Assembly (NCBI GenBank): GCA_027451445.1
Contig: DAIDJG010000093.1
Location: 1 to 64,000 of the forward strand
Source of the DNA: Singulisphaera sp.
GTDB lineage: Bacteria; Planctomycetota; Planctomycetia; Isosphaerales; Isosphaeraceae
DNA length: 64,000 nt
Reading direction: 5' to 3'
Below are positions 1 through 8,723 of the stretch, piece after piece. Made by a program: the position numbers and the translations under genes. The notes beneath the pieces were generated by a model, which was given only the letters and a program-made list of their open reading frames with translations, was not told the origin of the DNA and searched no databases. The number at the start of each line of letters is the position of its first letter. Position 1 is the first letter of the stretch.

Positions 1-408
1 ATGGCGACCTGGAACTCGCGGCTGGGCCGGGCGGTGGGCCTCACGGTCGCACTCTATGTCTTCGGGACAGTGGGTTGGTTGTTTCTGGTAGTCGCTCTGT
101 TTAACAATAACGATGTGCTTGGTCCCGGTATCGCAATGGGGAGTCCGTTTTACGGGATTGCGTTCGGGATCTTGGCGATTCACGAGTCTGGAGTGGGATG
201 GCGCGAGGCGCCGAGACTGATGGAATGGGAAAGCACCTGGGTGGTGTTCCAAGCTGTCGCTGCGGCGATTCTGTTCGCCGCGACTCTGGCAACCTTCGAT
301 CAACGCCTGGGCCGCATGGGCAAGCGTGTGCGCAAGCCTTCGAACATTGCCTCACGATCGCGGGCGTCTCGGAAGCCCAACGAACTGAGCGAAATCTCGG
401 TGGCCTGA
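1..408 (+). CDS. C-terminal part of a membrane protein (ABC-2 permease-like), cut by window edge
   Basis: Two or three hydrophobic segments (about residues 10-33, 40-60 and 80-100) are followed by a short basic, soluble tail. The final helix leading into 'TFDQRLGRM' resembles the end of planctomycete ABC-2 type transporter permeases, where the last helix is followed by a similar 'TFDRxLGR' tail; this is recollection, not a search. The reading frame is open from the first base, so the ATG at base 1 is probably internal and the real start lies upstream of the window. Its stop lies 2 bp from the stop of the convergent oxidoreductase gene. The function is an inference; the membrane nature is clear. 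Confidence 0.5.
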   Translation: MATWNSRLGRAVGLTVALYVFGTVGWLFLVVALFNNNDVLGPGIAMGSPFYGIAFGILAIHESGVGWREAPRLMEWESTWVVFQAVAAAILFAATLATFDQRLGRMGKRVRKPSNIASRSRASRKPNELSEISVA

Positions 409-410
409 CG

Positions 411-1475
411 TCAAAGACTCGGGTTCGAGAACTCTTGCAAAGGGAGCGCCACGGGGTGTTGATGCCGGGAACTCCGAGCCACGGCCTCGGTGAATTGCAT
501 GTAGCGCACTCCCGTGGCGAAGTTCGTGTAAGACACCGGCCGCTCGCCACGCACGGCGGCGACGAAGTCGGCTTCAACCTGCCAGCCGCCTCGCAATCCA
601 TCAGGGATCGGCATTACCTCTAATGGTGCGCCGCGCTTGCCCCCGCGGATCTCGTCGCGCTTCAAGTCGTAGATCAAGGTCCCATCGCTCCCGTAAAGCC
701 CAATCTCCATACGGGTATCGTGCCAGATCACGCCACTGAGCCGATACGTCCCGCACGCTCCCCCTTCATGGGTCGTCAAGACCTGGACGCTATCCGGTGT
801 ACCCACGCGTGCGGGCTTCCCGGCTTCGGCATCGATCCGCACCGGCACCATTTTGGAGGCGTAGGCGAAGACGCGGTTGACCGGCGGCGTCCAGCGCAGG
901 GCCGACTCGTGCAGGATCCCCAGCGTCAACATGTTAAAGCCGGAATACTTGGTCATCTGACGCCAACCGAGAGGGGCCTTGGGGTCGGCGAGGTCGCTCG
1001 TCATCCCGTGCACGTGAACTTCGCGCAACGTGCCGAGAAACCCGCTCTCGATCAGAGAGCGGACGTACGGATCACCCGTCAGACCATAGGGACTCGGAAC
1101 GATCATCGCGGCGAGATGTTCGCATTCCTTCGAGCGATCGTACATCCGCTGCGCCTCGCGCGCGTTCATCGCCATGCGCGCCTGAGTCAGCACGTGCTTG
1201 TCGGCGTCGAACGCAGCGAGCGTGACCGGGCAGTGCAGATAGGGCCAGGCACCGATCAGGATCGCGTTCACCTCTTTATCCTCGATCACGTGCTCCCACG
1301 TGCCGTGGATCCGAGGGATATCAAATTCTCGCGCCACCTTCGCTGCGGTTTCGCGATGCTGGTTGCAAACGCAAACGATCCGCACCCCGGGAATCGCCTT
1401 GAACCCCGGAATATGGCGCTCTCGCGTGATTTTCCCCGCACCGATGATGCCTATGCGAAGCTCGCTCGTCCGCAT
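411..1475 (-). CDS. Gfo/Idh/MocA family oxidoreductase
   Basis: 354 aa, the normal length for the family. An N-terminal Rossmann fold with 'GIIGAGKITRERHIPGF' (residues 8-24) binds NAD(P), followed by the usual substrate-binding alpha/beta domain. Members oxidise or reduce sugars, inositols or related polyols in the cytoplasm; the substrate cannot be told from sequence. One oddity: the segment that normally carries the catalytic 'EKP' motif reads 'HVLTQARMAMN' here, so the usual lysine-proline pair is absent. Planctomycetes carry many such divergent paralogues, some exported, but I see no signal peptide here. It is convergent with the membrane protein at the window edge and appears monocistronic. 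Confidence 0.85.
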   Translation of the reverse strand: MRTSELRIGIIGAGKITRERHIPGFKAIPGVRIVCVCNQHRETAAKVAREFDIPRIHGTWEHVIEDKEVNAILIGAWPYLHCPVTLAAFDADKHVLTQARMAMNAREAQRMYDRSKECEHLAAMIVPSPYGLTGDPYVRSLIESGFLGTLREVHVHGMTSDLADPKAPLGWRQMTKYSGFNMLTLGILHESALRWTPPVNRVFAYASKMVPVRIDAEAGKPARVGTPDSVQVLTTHEGGACGTYRLSGVIWHDTRMEIGLYGSDGTLIYDLKRDEIRGGKRGAPLEVMPIPDGLRGGWQVEADFVAAVRGERPVSYTNFATGVRYMQFTEAVARSSRHQHPVALPLQEFSNPSL

Positions 1476-1682
1476 CGCCCGGAGAGCCCTCTCGTCCCTT
1501 CGGTCGGGACCGGTGGTGAGAACCCACGATTCGTCCCCACGACCTCATCCTATGCCGACCCTGGAATTGTAGTCGGAGACCCCCGGCCGCGTCCAAAGCG
1601 GTCTGCGAAAAAAACGAAGGTGTTCCATCGAACCCGTCGTCTTTGATGCGGGTCTCGACCTCGCGATTCCGAGGGAAGTCGC

Positions 1683-1952
1683 TCAATTGGGCACTTCGAT
1701 GACTGGCTCCGTAACCCGACCCGAACCAAGCGGCGGATAGGAATTCCCCGCGTAGCCCGACAGGTAAAACGACTTGGGACGCATGAAGTTGGAGATGATC
1801 GGGCGGTAGACGATGTTCCGAGAGCCCTCCGGCTGGACGATCTGGGGAGTCGGCTGGCGTGTTGCCGTCCCCGCGCACCCGGGAACGAGTGCAAGCCCCA
1901 TCGCGACCATCAACGCGCCGAGTAGCCCACTTCGCGAGACGCTCTGCGACAT
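1683..1952 (-). CDS. small predicted lipoprotein, unknown function
   Basis: 89 aa if started at the ATG at 1952, which is preceded by a good GGAGG about 8 nt upstream. The longer ORF in the track adds 34 residues with no ribosome binding site. The N-terminus has a typical lipoprotein signal: a hydrophobic stretch ending in 'LALVPGC', with the cysteine as the lipidation site. The mature part is short, without recognisable domain, and rich in P, S, Y and G. It is divergent from the exported protein at 2144 and they share a 191-bp promoter region. Probably membrane anchored; no function can be assigned. Confidence 0.7.
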   Translation of the reverse strand: MSQSVSRSGLLGALMVAMGLALVPGCAGTATRQPTPQIVQPEGSRNIVYRPIISNFMRPKSFYLSGYAGNSYPPLGSGRVTEPVIEVPN

Positions 1953-2143
1953 CGAGAAATCCTCCGTACGCAACCAACCGAGCGCCGCTTTGGCCCGCAA
2001 TCCTGTCACAGGCCGTATTCTCTGTGTTCGACCGCCCAGGGCTGCCGCGCTCAATGAGTCGAAAGGTGGTGGACCTGCGGGCTTCCGGATACGATGCCTT
2101 TAACGAGTGTGCGGTCGGCGATGACAAACACGGAGATTGGACG

Positions 2144-2638
2144 ATGAAACGACTGGTCGCTGTGATCCTTATCGGCATCGGTTGCGGCAGCAATTCGGCC
2201 AGGGCGGAACATGCGAGGATCAATCTCGACGTGGCCGGCCCCAGGGAGGAAAAGACCGCACACGTCGATCAGACTCCGCCCGTCTGGGGCAAGAACCCCC
2301 GGCCCGTGGTGCGCGCGAAAGCGAACGAGACGATCAAGATCCAATGGATGTTTACGAACGTCTATCCCAACAAGACGCTCGAAAACGTTGTGATCCATTT
2401 TTTTATCGTGCGCCAGGAAAAAATCGGCGCGAAGGCAGAGCCCGACCTTTCCGGCGACGTGGTCCAGGAGTCCGCGCTCGAACTGGACTTCAAACCCGGC
2501 GCAAAGACCGGCCAGCGGAACACGCTGAAGATCCGTGAGCCCGGCGTTTACCTCGTGCGTGTTGAGAGTCGTCAGACGAACAGCGACCACGAACACTTTG
2601 CCGCGGTCGATCTGGTGATCGAACCGGAGAAGCCTTGA
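2144..2638 (+). CDS. exported protein of unknown function, beta-sandwich-like
   Basis: 164 aa from the ATG at 2144. The track ORF begins 285 bp earlier, but that extension overlaps the divergent lipoprotein gene and lacks protein-like composition. Residues 1-22 form a signal peptide (hydrophobic core 'LVAVILIGIG', cleavage near 'ARAE'). The mature protein has alternating short beta segments ending in 'GVYLVRVES' and 'HFAAVDLVIE', which looks like an Ig-like or cupredoxin-like sandwich; I cannot name a family. It is convergent with the FG-GAP gene, 7 bp apart. Confidence 0.7.
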   Translation: MKRLVAVILIGIGCGSNSARAEHARINLDVAGPREEKTAHVDQTPPVWGKNPRPVVRAKANETIKIQWMFTNVYPNKTLENVVIHFFIVRQEKIGAKAEPDLSGDVVQESALELDFKPGAKTGQRNTLKIREPGVYLVRVESRQTNSDHEHFAAVDLVIEPEKP

Positions 2639-2645
2639 GGTTCCA

Positions 2646-4973
2646 TCACTCAGCCTTCTTCGGGCTCTCTTCCTTGCCGGCGTCTTGCCGGTAGACGAGC
2701 ACGCGGTCGTGGACGATGAGGACCAGGTCCTCCCGGCCATCTCCGTCCACGTCCGCGATCGCGAGGTCTCTGGGCTCAATCGAGTCGCGCCCACCGCGGT
2801 ATGACTTGCGCTCGAAGACCTTGAAGGCCAAACCCCGCTCCAGGTTGGAAGGCGCGGCAAAGGTTACGAACTCAACGAAGTGTTCGGCGATGTCGGTCAG
2901 CACGAGGTCAGGACGGCCGTCGGCATTGAGGTCGCCCGCCGCCAGGTCGCCCAGTCGCGCCTCGGTGCGGTCCGACTCATACGAGGCCAAGGACTTCAAA
3001 CGCTGGCCTTTACGGCCCGTGAGGACGATCCCAAAACGGTCGGTGCCCGCGAGGAGCAGGTCGTCCTTTCCGTCTCCATCGAAGTCGGCCACGTGCATTC
3101 CTTGAAAGTCGATGGAGCCCACGGCGAGCTTGCCGATCGTTCGGTAGACGCCCTCTTTCTGTTGGAGCAGGATCAGCGACTTGGAGTTCTTGTCCAGGAG
3201 GACGACTTCCTTGACGCCATCTCCGTTTGTGTCGAGGGCGGATGCACCGATGACATGGGCGGAGCCCGTTTCGGTGTTGTATTGATCCTTCACCTGCCAG
3301 TGCCCCTCTTTATCGAGCAGAAGGTTGCGGGCAAAGGAATTCTGGGCAACAAAGATGGCGGGCCCGTTCATGTCGACCAGGCTCAATCCCGCCGGAGTTA
3401 CGCCCCCGAGCGGGCCGAGACTCCCCGCAGCGGGCGCAGGGGGCTCACCGGCGCGGCCGAGAAGGAGCAGGGGAGGGCCGAATGCGTTGAAGACAAGGAT
3501 GTCCACTTGACCGTCGCGATTGACATCCAGCACTTTCAGCGCGGCTGGCACCCCCTCAACGCTCTTCAACGCGACGTCATCGTCCGGGCCCCAGCGGAAT
3601 GGTACGAATGTACCCGAGGCCTCGCGCTTGAGTGCACGGAGTGCAAATACGTCGGTGTCCTTGGACCGGGTTCGCGACACGTAGAGGACTTCGGCCACCT
3701 TGTCCCCGTCGAGGTCGGCCACGTCGAGGGCTACGGGCTCTCCGCTGATGGGAAGTGGCGACGGGAATGTCAGACGCTCGCCGTCCAGTACGCTCCGGCC
3801 GATCTGTTTTTCTTGCTCGGAAAGCACGTAGACTTCATCCTTGTGGTCACCGTCAAGATCGGCCAGCTTGACCGTCTTGCCGCCGACGAGGCCCGGAAAG
3901 GTCTGGCTTGTCCCGAGTCCGGTCTTCGCACTCTGCCGGTAGACCAAAAACTGGGCATTGCCCGCGTCGGTCACCACGACGTCCACTTTGCCGTCGCCAT
4001 TGATGTCGCCCACGGCCAAGGACCGTCCGCGCTCGTTTCCATGCGGGAGCGGATAGAAAATCAGACGACCGTACTTGTTCGCATCATCGTCGTCGGAATC
4101 GGAAAGCGTGAGGACCTTGGCGCGGCCGGACTGGTTCTCAACAAGCAGCAGTTCCGAACCCTTTCGGTCGTCTATGTCCCCAAATGCGATGGCCCTGGGC
4201 GTCTCCACCTGGAATCGCTGTTCGGGGCCGAGCTTGCCCCCCGGTTCGGCGAACCGGATAAGGATCGGATCCTCGTCATTCCCGTTCAGCATGACGAGGT
4301 CGTCGCTGCCGTCGCCATCCATGTCGGCCGCGCGCAGCATTCGAGGGGCACTGGCGGTATGGGGCAAGCGTTCGGGATCGCCGAGTTTCCCTTTCGGCGT
4401 CTGCAGCATGACGATCAACTCATTCGCCGCCAGCAGCGCGAGGTCGTCGCGCCCGTCGCGGTTCAGGTCGCCCACCGCGAGCGCAGTTCCGCTCTCAACG
4501 GCCTCGCCCGAGTTGATCTTCTGCGTTGATCCGAAGCGGCCCCCACCTTCATTGAAGAGCACGATCACTTCCGCGGGGGTGCCGTAGTAGGCCAGGTCGA
4601 ACTTGCCGTCGCCATTGAAGTCGCCGGCTTGCAGGCTAACGACTTCCTTATTGACGGGCAGGCTGACCAGTCGCATGCGACGATCGCTGGCGACCTCGTT
4701 GATCTCGGGTTTCGACGCGCCCGCGGTATCGGACTTCTTGGTGGTTAGCAACAGATCGATGCGGGAGCGACCATTATTGACCACGGCGATGTCGTTGGCC
4801 TTGTCGCCGTCGAGATCCTTGAGGACCACTCCCCCGATGCGGGAGTCGAGCTTGTAAATCTCGAGGGGAAGGAACCCGAAATACTCCGCCAGTCTCGGCT
4901 CCTCCGCCCGAGTCGTAGCGGCCATCGCCAAGAGAAGCCCGAGTCCCAGCAGCCGTTGGACCATTCCGCGCAT
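2646..4973 (-). CDS. exported FG-GAP/VCBS repeat protein
   Basis: About 775 aa. A signal peptide (residues 1-22, ending 'ATTRAEE') is followed by at least ten repeats carrying the calcium-binding signature DxDGDGxxD, for example 'DLDGDKANDIAVV', 'DFNGDGKFDLAYY', 'DLNRDGRDDLALL' and 'DVDGDGREDLVLI'. Such repeats fold as integrin-like beta-propeller blades and bind calcium outside the cytoplasm. The protein is therefore expected to be secreted or periplasmic, with a structural or adhesive role; the precise role is unknown. Two ATGs compete: 4979 sits only 2 nt from the AGAGG site, so 4973 has the better spacing. Multi-repeat FG-GAP proteins are typical of planctomycetes. Confidence 0.9.
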   Translation of the reverse strand: MRGMVQRLLGLGLLLAMAATTRAEEPRLAEYFGFLPLEIYKLDSRIGGVVLKDLDGDKANDIAVVNNGRSRIDLLLTTKKSDTAGASKPEINEVASDRRMRLVSLPVNKEVVSLQAGDFNGDGKFDLAYYGTPAEVIVLFNEGGGRFGSTQKINSGEAVESGTALAVGDLNRDGRDDLALLAANELIVMLQTPKGKLGDPERLPHTASAPRMLRAADMDGDGSDDLVMLNGNDEDPILIRFAEPGGKLGPEQRFQVETPRAIAFGDIDDRKGSELLLVENQSGRAKVLTLSDSDDDDANKYGRLIFYPLPHGNERGRSLAVGDINGDGKVDVVVTDAGNAQFLVYRQSAKTGLGTSQTFPGLVGGKTVKLADLDGDHKDEVYVLSEQEKQIGRSVLDGERLTFPSPLPISGEPVALDVADLDGDKVAEVLYVSRTRSKDTDVFALRALKREASGTFVPFRWGPDDDVALKSVEGVPAALKVLDVNRDGQVDILVFNAFGPPLLLLGRAGEPPAPAAGSLGPLGGVTPAGLSLVDMNGPAIFVAQNSFARNLLLDKEGHWQVKDQYNTETGSAHVIGASALDTNGDGVKEVVLLDKNSKSLILLQQKEGVYRTIGKLAVGSIDFQGMHVADFDGDGKDDLLLAGTDRFGIVLTGRKGQRLKSLASYESDRTEARLGDLAAGDLNADGRPDLVLTDIAEHFVEFVTFAAPSNLERGLAFKVFERKSYRGGRDSIEPRDLAIADVDGDGREDLVLIVHDRVLVYRQDAGKEESPKKAE

Positions 4974-5090
4974 CGCCATTGCCTCTGATAAGCCGATCCG
5001 TCTGATTTCCGCCGGCTTCGCCGGTCAATCCCGACCAGAGTAAGCCGCGGCGCCACGGAGGGCAATACGAGAGGAATGGAATGTCGCTCG

Positions 5091-5163
5091 AGCCACGGAT
5101 GAAACACGGATGAAACGCGGATAAGAGATTTTTTAATCCTTAAATCCATGTTTCATCCATGGC
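5091..5163. repeat. imperfect inverted repeat with tandem GGATGAAAC units
   Basis: The left arm 'GCCACGGATGAAACACGGAT' pairs with the right arm 'ATCCATGTTTCATCCATGG' across an AT-rich centre containing six T's; the 'GGATGAAAC' unit is also repeated in tandem. It lies just past the stop of the DUF362 gene on the minus strand, so it may act as its terminator, or it may be a dispersed REP-like unit. Only one copy occurs in the window. Confidence 0.5.
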
Positions 5164-5180
5164 CAAACGCTCTTCCCGGC

Positions 5181-6194
5181 TTAGCCTCTCAGGGCGGCCT
5201 GGAGTGCGTCAATCAATGTAAACGGCTGGACCGTCGACTTCAGTGTCTCGCCGCGCTGTTCGATATGCCGCTCCGCGATCGGTCCGAGCCGACCGGAGGC
5301 GGCGGCAAGGTATGAGATCCGCCAGGGATCGATGCCCATAAGGCGAGCTCCCGTGGCGTCGACCGCGGGGGCGTTGGTTCCCATGATGAGCAGTCCGGCC
5401 GCCTTCGGTGTGCCCATAATCGGCCCGTCGCCTTCCATGCCGACAATCCCGTCAATGATCGCCAGGTGAGGACGCACCGCCGCGTTAATGTCCAGAATCG
5501 ACTCGGCAATGCCCGCGTGGTGAAGCACATTCTTCGGCCAGCCGTAGTAAACGCCCGGCATCACGCCGAACAGATTCTTCATCGATAACGTCACGCCCGC
5601 CCAGTGGTGAGTCTTGAGCTTCGGCATCGAGACAATCACGTCGGCACGGCGAAGTGCTTCAGGTAGGGCAAGTTGGCGAAGCTTGGTAAATCGCATCGAA
5701 TTCGGGACGATGACCACGTCTTCATGGTTCAGATCGACGAAATCGAGTTTGGAGTCTTGAAGCGCAGGGCCGAGGCCCGACTGGTCGAGAACCCAGTCCG
5801 TGTCGCGGCAATGGCCTTGCCCTTCCGCGACAAGGACTTCCCTGGCGTCCCATTTCCGGAACACTTCGGCCGCCGCGAGTACCACGGCGGGGTGTGTGTT
5901 CACCTGAGGGGCTTCGCGGGTGGGTTCGACAAGATTGGGTTTCAGAAGCACGGACTTGCCGGCGACCCAGGTCCGGCCGAGTCCGAGTTCTTTCAAGCCG
6001 CGCTCGATGATGTCGGTGAGGTTCTCGGTATAGGACTGCGCACGTGCCACGAAGACTTGCGAGCGGAGTGAACGCTCGTCTCTGTCGTTCAGGAGTTTGG
6101 CCCCGAGACCTCCCGCGACCACGGCGCCGGCTCCCACGAGGAATGATCTGCGTTTGACGTCGGAAGATCGACGAGTTGCCAGTTGCTCATCCAT
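5181..6194 (-). CDS. DUF362 domain protein with twin-arginine signal
   Basis: 337 aa from the ATG at 6194; the first 84 residues of the track ORF run antisense-like through the upstream gene and were dropped. The N-terminus reads 'KRRSFLVGAGAVVAGGLG', a twin-arginine export signal, so the protein is probably exported folded. The rest matches the DUF362 domain: 'SVLLKPNLVEP', 'SMPKLKTHHWAGVTLSMKNLFG' and 'DGIVGMEGDGP' are hallmark stretches. The family occurs alone or fused to ferredoxin domains and has no settled reaction; no 4Fe-4S motif is seen here. Its start overlaps the stop of the upstream cyclase-fold gene by 8 bp, which argues for translational coupling. Confidence 0.85.
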   Translation of the reverse strand: MDEQLATRRSSDVKRRSFLVGAGAVVAGGLGAKLLNDRDERSLRSQVFVARAQSYTENLTDIIERGLKELGLGRTWVAGKSVLLKPNLVEPTREAPQVNTHPAVVLAAAEVFRKWDAREVLVAEGQGHCRDTDWVLDQSGLGPALQDSKLDFVDLNHEDVVIVPNSMRFTKLRQLALPEALRRADVIVSMPKLKTHHWAGVTLSMKNLFGVMPGVYYGWPKNVLHHAGIAESILDINAAVRPHLAIIDGIVGMEGDGPIMGTPKAAGLLIMGTNAPAVDATGARLMGIDPWRISYLAAASGRLGPIAERHIEQRGETLKSTVQPFTLIDALQAALRG

Positions 6195-7107
6195 TGAAGA
6201 ACTCCAACGATTGCGCGTCCGCGGCCAGCAGCAAGAGGGCGAGCCGAGGTGCCGCGTCAGAGCGACCCGCGACCTGCGTGAAGGATTCGAACAACCAGCG
6301 GTTGGCCTCTTCGGGCCACTCGCCCCAGGCCCGGAGACCGAGCAGACCCCATCCCAGCGACTCAGCCGCCCGGACGTCGGGGAGATGGCTGCGGAGGTAA
6401 CTAATAGCCCTGTCAACAAGTTCGGTGCGATCCCGGTCTGCTGCAAGGCTCAATAATGCCAATCCCGTGGGCCCCGGTTGCGGGCGGAGAGCGCGGCCGT
6501 ACACGGCCTTGTTGCCGCAATTCCAACCGCCAGTGACGATTGCTCGGTCGCGGATGACGCGGAGACCTTCGACCACCCTCGCGTGACGCGCCATCCCTTC
6601 GCGTCGCAGCGCGAGAATGGCGAGCGCTGTGGGTTCGATCCAGGAGTGGGTCTCGGCGACCCATGGCCAGCCCACGAGCGTGGTATCGTGTCCGACGACG
6701 CGCTCAGGGTCTGCGCTCAGTGGGGTCGTTTCGCCTTTCAGCTCGAGGAGCCAGGTCGAGGCGCGGCGTTGTTCCGCAACAAATCCGCCGAGGGCCTTCC
6801 AAAGAAGGAGTGCGTACGGTGTTCCCCATCCCGGTGTCCGAAGGCGCTGAGAGACACCGACGGAACCGTCGGTCTGCTGAATGGCGGTGAGCCAATCGGC
6901 GGCCTGGCGGACGGCCGTCCCGGCGGGGTCCGACGCGTGGTGTTCCCCGGTCCGGAGTGCCAGCGAAGCCAGCACCGTGGGCTCGACGCACGGCGCCGCG
7001 CCTGTTCGATAACCCCATCCTGTGGAGGGAGTTCGGTGACGGAGCAGGATGCTTCGCGCGTCCGCTGTCCACTCGGCATCCCCTCGGTCGTCTCGAACGC
7101 TCGCCAT
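6187..7107 (-). CDS. prenyltransferase/squalene oxidase-repeat (alpha-alpha barrel) protein
   Basis: 306 aa from the ATG at 7107; 32 N-terminal residues of the track ORF look spurious. It contains several QW-like helical repeats: 'GWGYRTGAAPCVEPTVLASLAL', 'QQTDGSVG', 'SWIEPTALAILAL', 'GGWNCGN' and 'PGPTGLALLSLA'. These are the internal repeats of the terpene-cyclase / prenyltransferase alpha-toroid. I do not see the DxDD motif of squalene-hopene cyclases, so enzymatic cyclisation is doubtful; such proteins may be binding scaffolds. It forms a two-gene unit with the DUF362 gene (ATGGATGA overlap). Confidence 0.75.
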   Translation of the reverse strand: MASVRDDRGDAEWTADARSILLRHRTPSTGWGYRTGAAPCVEPTVLASLALRTGEHHASDPAGTAVRQAADWLTAIQQTDGSVGVSQRLRTPGWGTPYALLLWKALGGFVAEQRRASTWLLELKGETTPLSADPERVVGHDTTLVGWPWVAETHSWIEPTALAILALRREGMARHARVVEGLRVIRDRAIVTGGWNCGNKAVYGRALRPQPGPTGLALLSLAADRDRTELVDRAISYLRSHLPDVRAAESLGWGLLGLRAWGEWPEEANRWLFESFTQVAGRSDAAPRLALLLLAADAQSLEFFNG

Positions 7108-7522
7108 ACCGAATCCCTGCTGTTGATCCCAACGGAGCGCGTTCTTTTCGACCGTACGAGGTAACGCACGCGCGGGGCTTATCCTGCCGCAAACATAGAA
7201 CACGGTCCGGAGCCATTGCGATTAGGGAATCAAGCACACGCTCGGCCTCCCGAAGTGTGCCTATACGCGGCCGCCGCCCTTTCAGTGACATGTTGTCACA
7301 AACAAACGAACGCGCAGCCGAACCCCGGCGGTTTTATTGGACAGCGCCGTTGGGTTGACCTAGGGTTCCGGTGTTCCTGACGCTGGTGTCAGGAGGATCG
7401 GTGGAAACGAACGAGAGCACGTTTGGGACCGCCGAGCCCGTTCTGAGGCATGTGGCTCTAGACTCGCTGAGTGGTCTTCTCCATTCGCAAAGGCGAGTCT
7501 CAAGCAAGAGAGAGGGACTCCG

Positions 7523-7696
7523 ATGAAGGCATTCGCGTCGCAGGTTCGCCGCTTCATGGTCAGCGAAGACGGCCCGACGGCGGTTGAGTACGCGGTCATG
7601 CTCGCCCTGATCCTCGTGGCTTGCATCACCATCGTCACCACGCTCGGCACGAGCGTCAGCAGCACGTTCAGCAAAGTCAACAACTCGATGAGCTGA
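7523..7696 (+). CDS. flp: Flp/Fap-type pilin, Tad pilus subunit
   Basis: 57 aa, below the length cut-off of the ORF track. The protein begins with a short basic leader and then 'EDGPTAVEYAVMLALILVACI', the class IVb prepilin site: processing after G leaves a mature N-terminus with the conserved glutamate and the hydrophobic assembly helix ('TAVEYA'). It ends in the short serine-rich tail usual for Flp pilins. A purine-rich GAGAGGGA site precedes the ATG. It is the first gene of the Tad cluster, and the prepilin peptidase follows after 423 bp. The pilin is inserted in the inner membrane, processed by TadV/CpaA and polymerised by TadA-TadB-TadC. Confidence 0.92.
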   Translation: MKAFASQVRRFMVSEDGPTAVEYAVMLALILVACITIVTTLGTSVSSTFSKVNNSMS

Positions 7697-8119
7697 GCAC
7701 TGGCTCCGAGTGGGACTCGCTGCCCCCGCATGCGAGGAGAGCAGCGAGCCGCATGAAATACCGTCCAGAATCACCGGGTGTGGAGGCGCTTGTTCGCGCC
7801 GCCACGCCCGGATCTTGCGTTTCAGGTCTCGTCGACTCAAGCGTCTCGCCTTTCCTGGGGCATTCTCGCCCCGTATCGAGTGCGCTTTGCCTCTCGGACA
7901 CGTCAGCTAGCCGCAGCCCGACCGGGCTGAGTCCGCACCACCGAGGCTGCCCATGAATCAGCCGCGAAGAAAGGATGAAACCGCTTCTCACCAAATGAGA
8001 AGTCAGCGGACCGCTCCATTTGACATCAAGCTCAATACGACCCAAGTTTCCGTTAGATAGTCAGGCACGCGCCCAGGATGGAGAGTTTACGACACATCAA
8101 TAGTGGAGGCAGGGGTTTC
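7697..8119. other. 423-bp gap between pilin and prepilin peptidase
   Basis: No credible gene. A hairpin-like GC-rich stretch follows the pilin stop, consistent with differential expression of the abundant pilin versus the assembly genes, but no clear U-tract is present. Confidence 0.4.
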
Positions 8120-8662
8120 ATGACTCACGTTTCTCAGGGAGTGATCTGGTTCGTTTCAATTGTGCTGGTGGAAGCCGCGATCATCGACGGGATGAAGTTG
8201 CGCGTTCCGAACTGGCTGACGTTTCACATGGTGATCGGCGGGCTTGCGTTCGCGGCCTGGACCGGCGGCTCCTCGTTGTTCCTGTGGGCCCTCGCCGGTG
8301 CGGCGACGGGCTTGGTGTTGCTCCTACCGCTCTATGCGATCGGCGGTATGGGTGCGGGTGATGTCAAGCTGCTGGCCGGTGTGGGTGCCTGGGTGGGCCC
8401 CGCGTTGACGCTCTGGGCGTTCGCGGTTTCGGCCGTTGTCGGCGGAATCATGGCGCTCGCCATGGTGGCCTGGTCGGGCGAGTACATCCGTCACTGGGCC
8501 CAGATTCAGGTGATCGGGCACGAGATCCTCACGATCCGGGACCCTTCCAAGCTCTCAGCGATCGCGGCCGAACGGAAGCCTCGGATGCGCCTGCTGCCCT
8601 ACGGTATCCCCATCGCGGTTGGGACGATCGCGTACTTCGCCTGGATGGGACTCCTGTTCTGA
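8120..8662 (+). CDS. cpaA: A24 family prepilin peptidase (CpaA/TadV)
   Basis: 180 aa from the ATG at 8120, which has GGAGG upstream; the track start at 8078 lacks one. It is a polytopic membrane aspartic protease. The two catalytic aspartates are visible in 'IIDGMKLRVPN' (about residue 24) and in the 'GMGAGDVKL' motif (GxGxGD, about residue 82). It lacks the cytoplasmic zinc/methylase domain of PilD, as usual for the short TadV/CpaA type. About five hydrophobic segments are seen. It cleaves the leader of the Flp pilin and of pseudopilins. Confidence 0.92.
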   Translation: MTHVSQGVIWFVSIVLVEAAIIDGMKLRVPNWLTFHMVIGGLAFAAWTGGSSLFLWALAGAATGLVLLLPLYAIGGMGAGDVKLLAGVGAWVGPALTLWAFAVSAVVGGIMALAMVAWSGEYIRHWAQIQVIGHEILTIRDPSKLSAIAAERKPRMRLLPYGIPIAVGTIAYFAWMGLLF

Positions 8663-8723
8663 CGTGTTCAAAGACTGCGGCCCGGGGCCCGATTCGCTCC
8701 GGATTTGAAGAGAGGAGCCGGAT

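Noticed and set aside
2880-4529. 549-aa plus-strand ORF
   Set aside because: Shadow of the FG-GAP gene; repeated 'VAIDVAHGQ'-type phrases are reverse reads of the calcium-binding repeats.
7334-7840. Minus-strand ORFs of 123 and 168 aa over the pilin gene
   Set aside because: They are antisense to the clear Flp pilin and have no ribosome site or domain.
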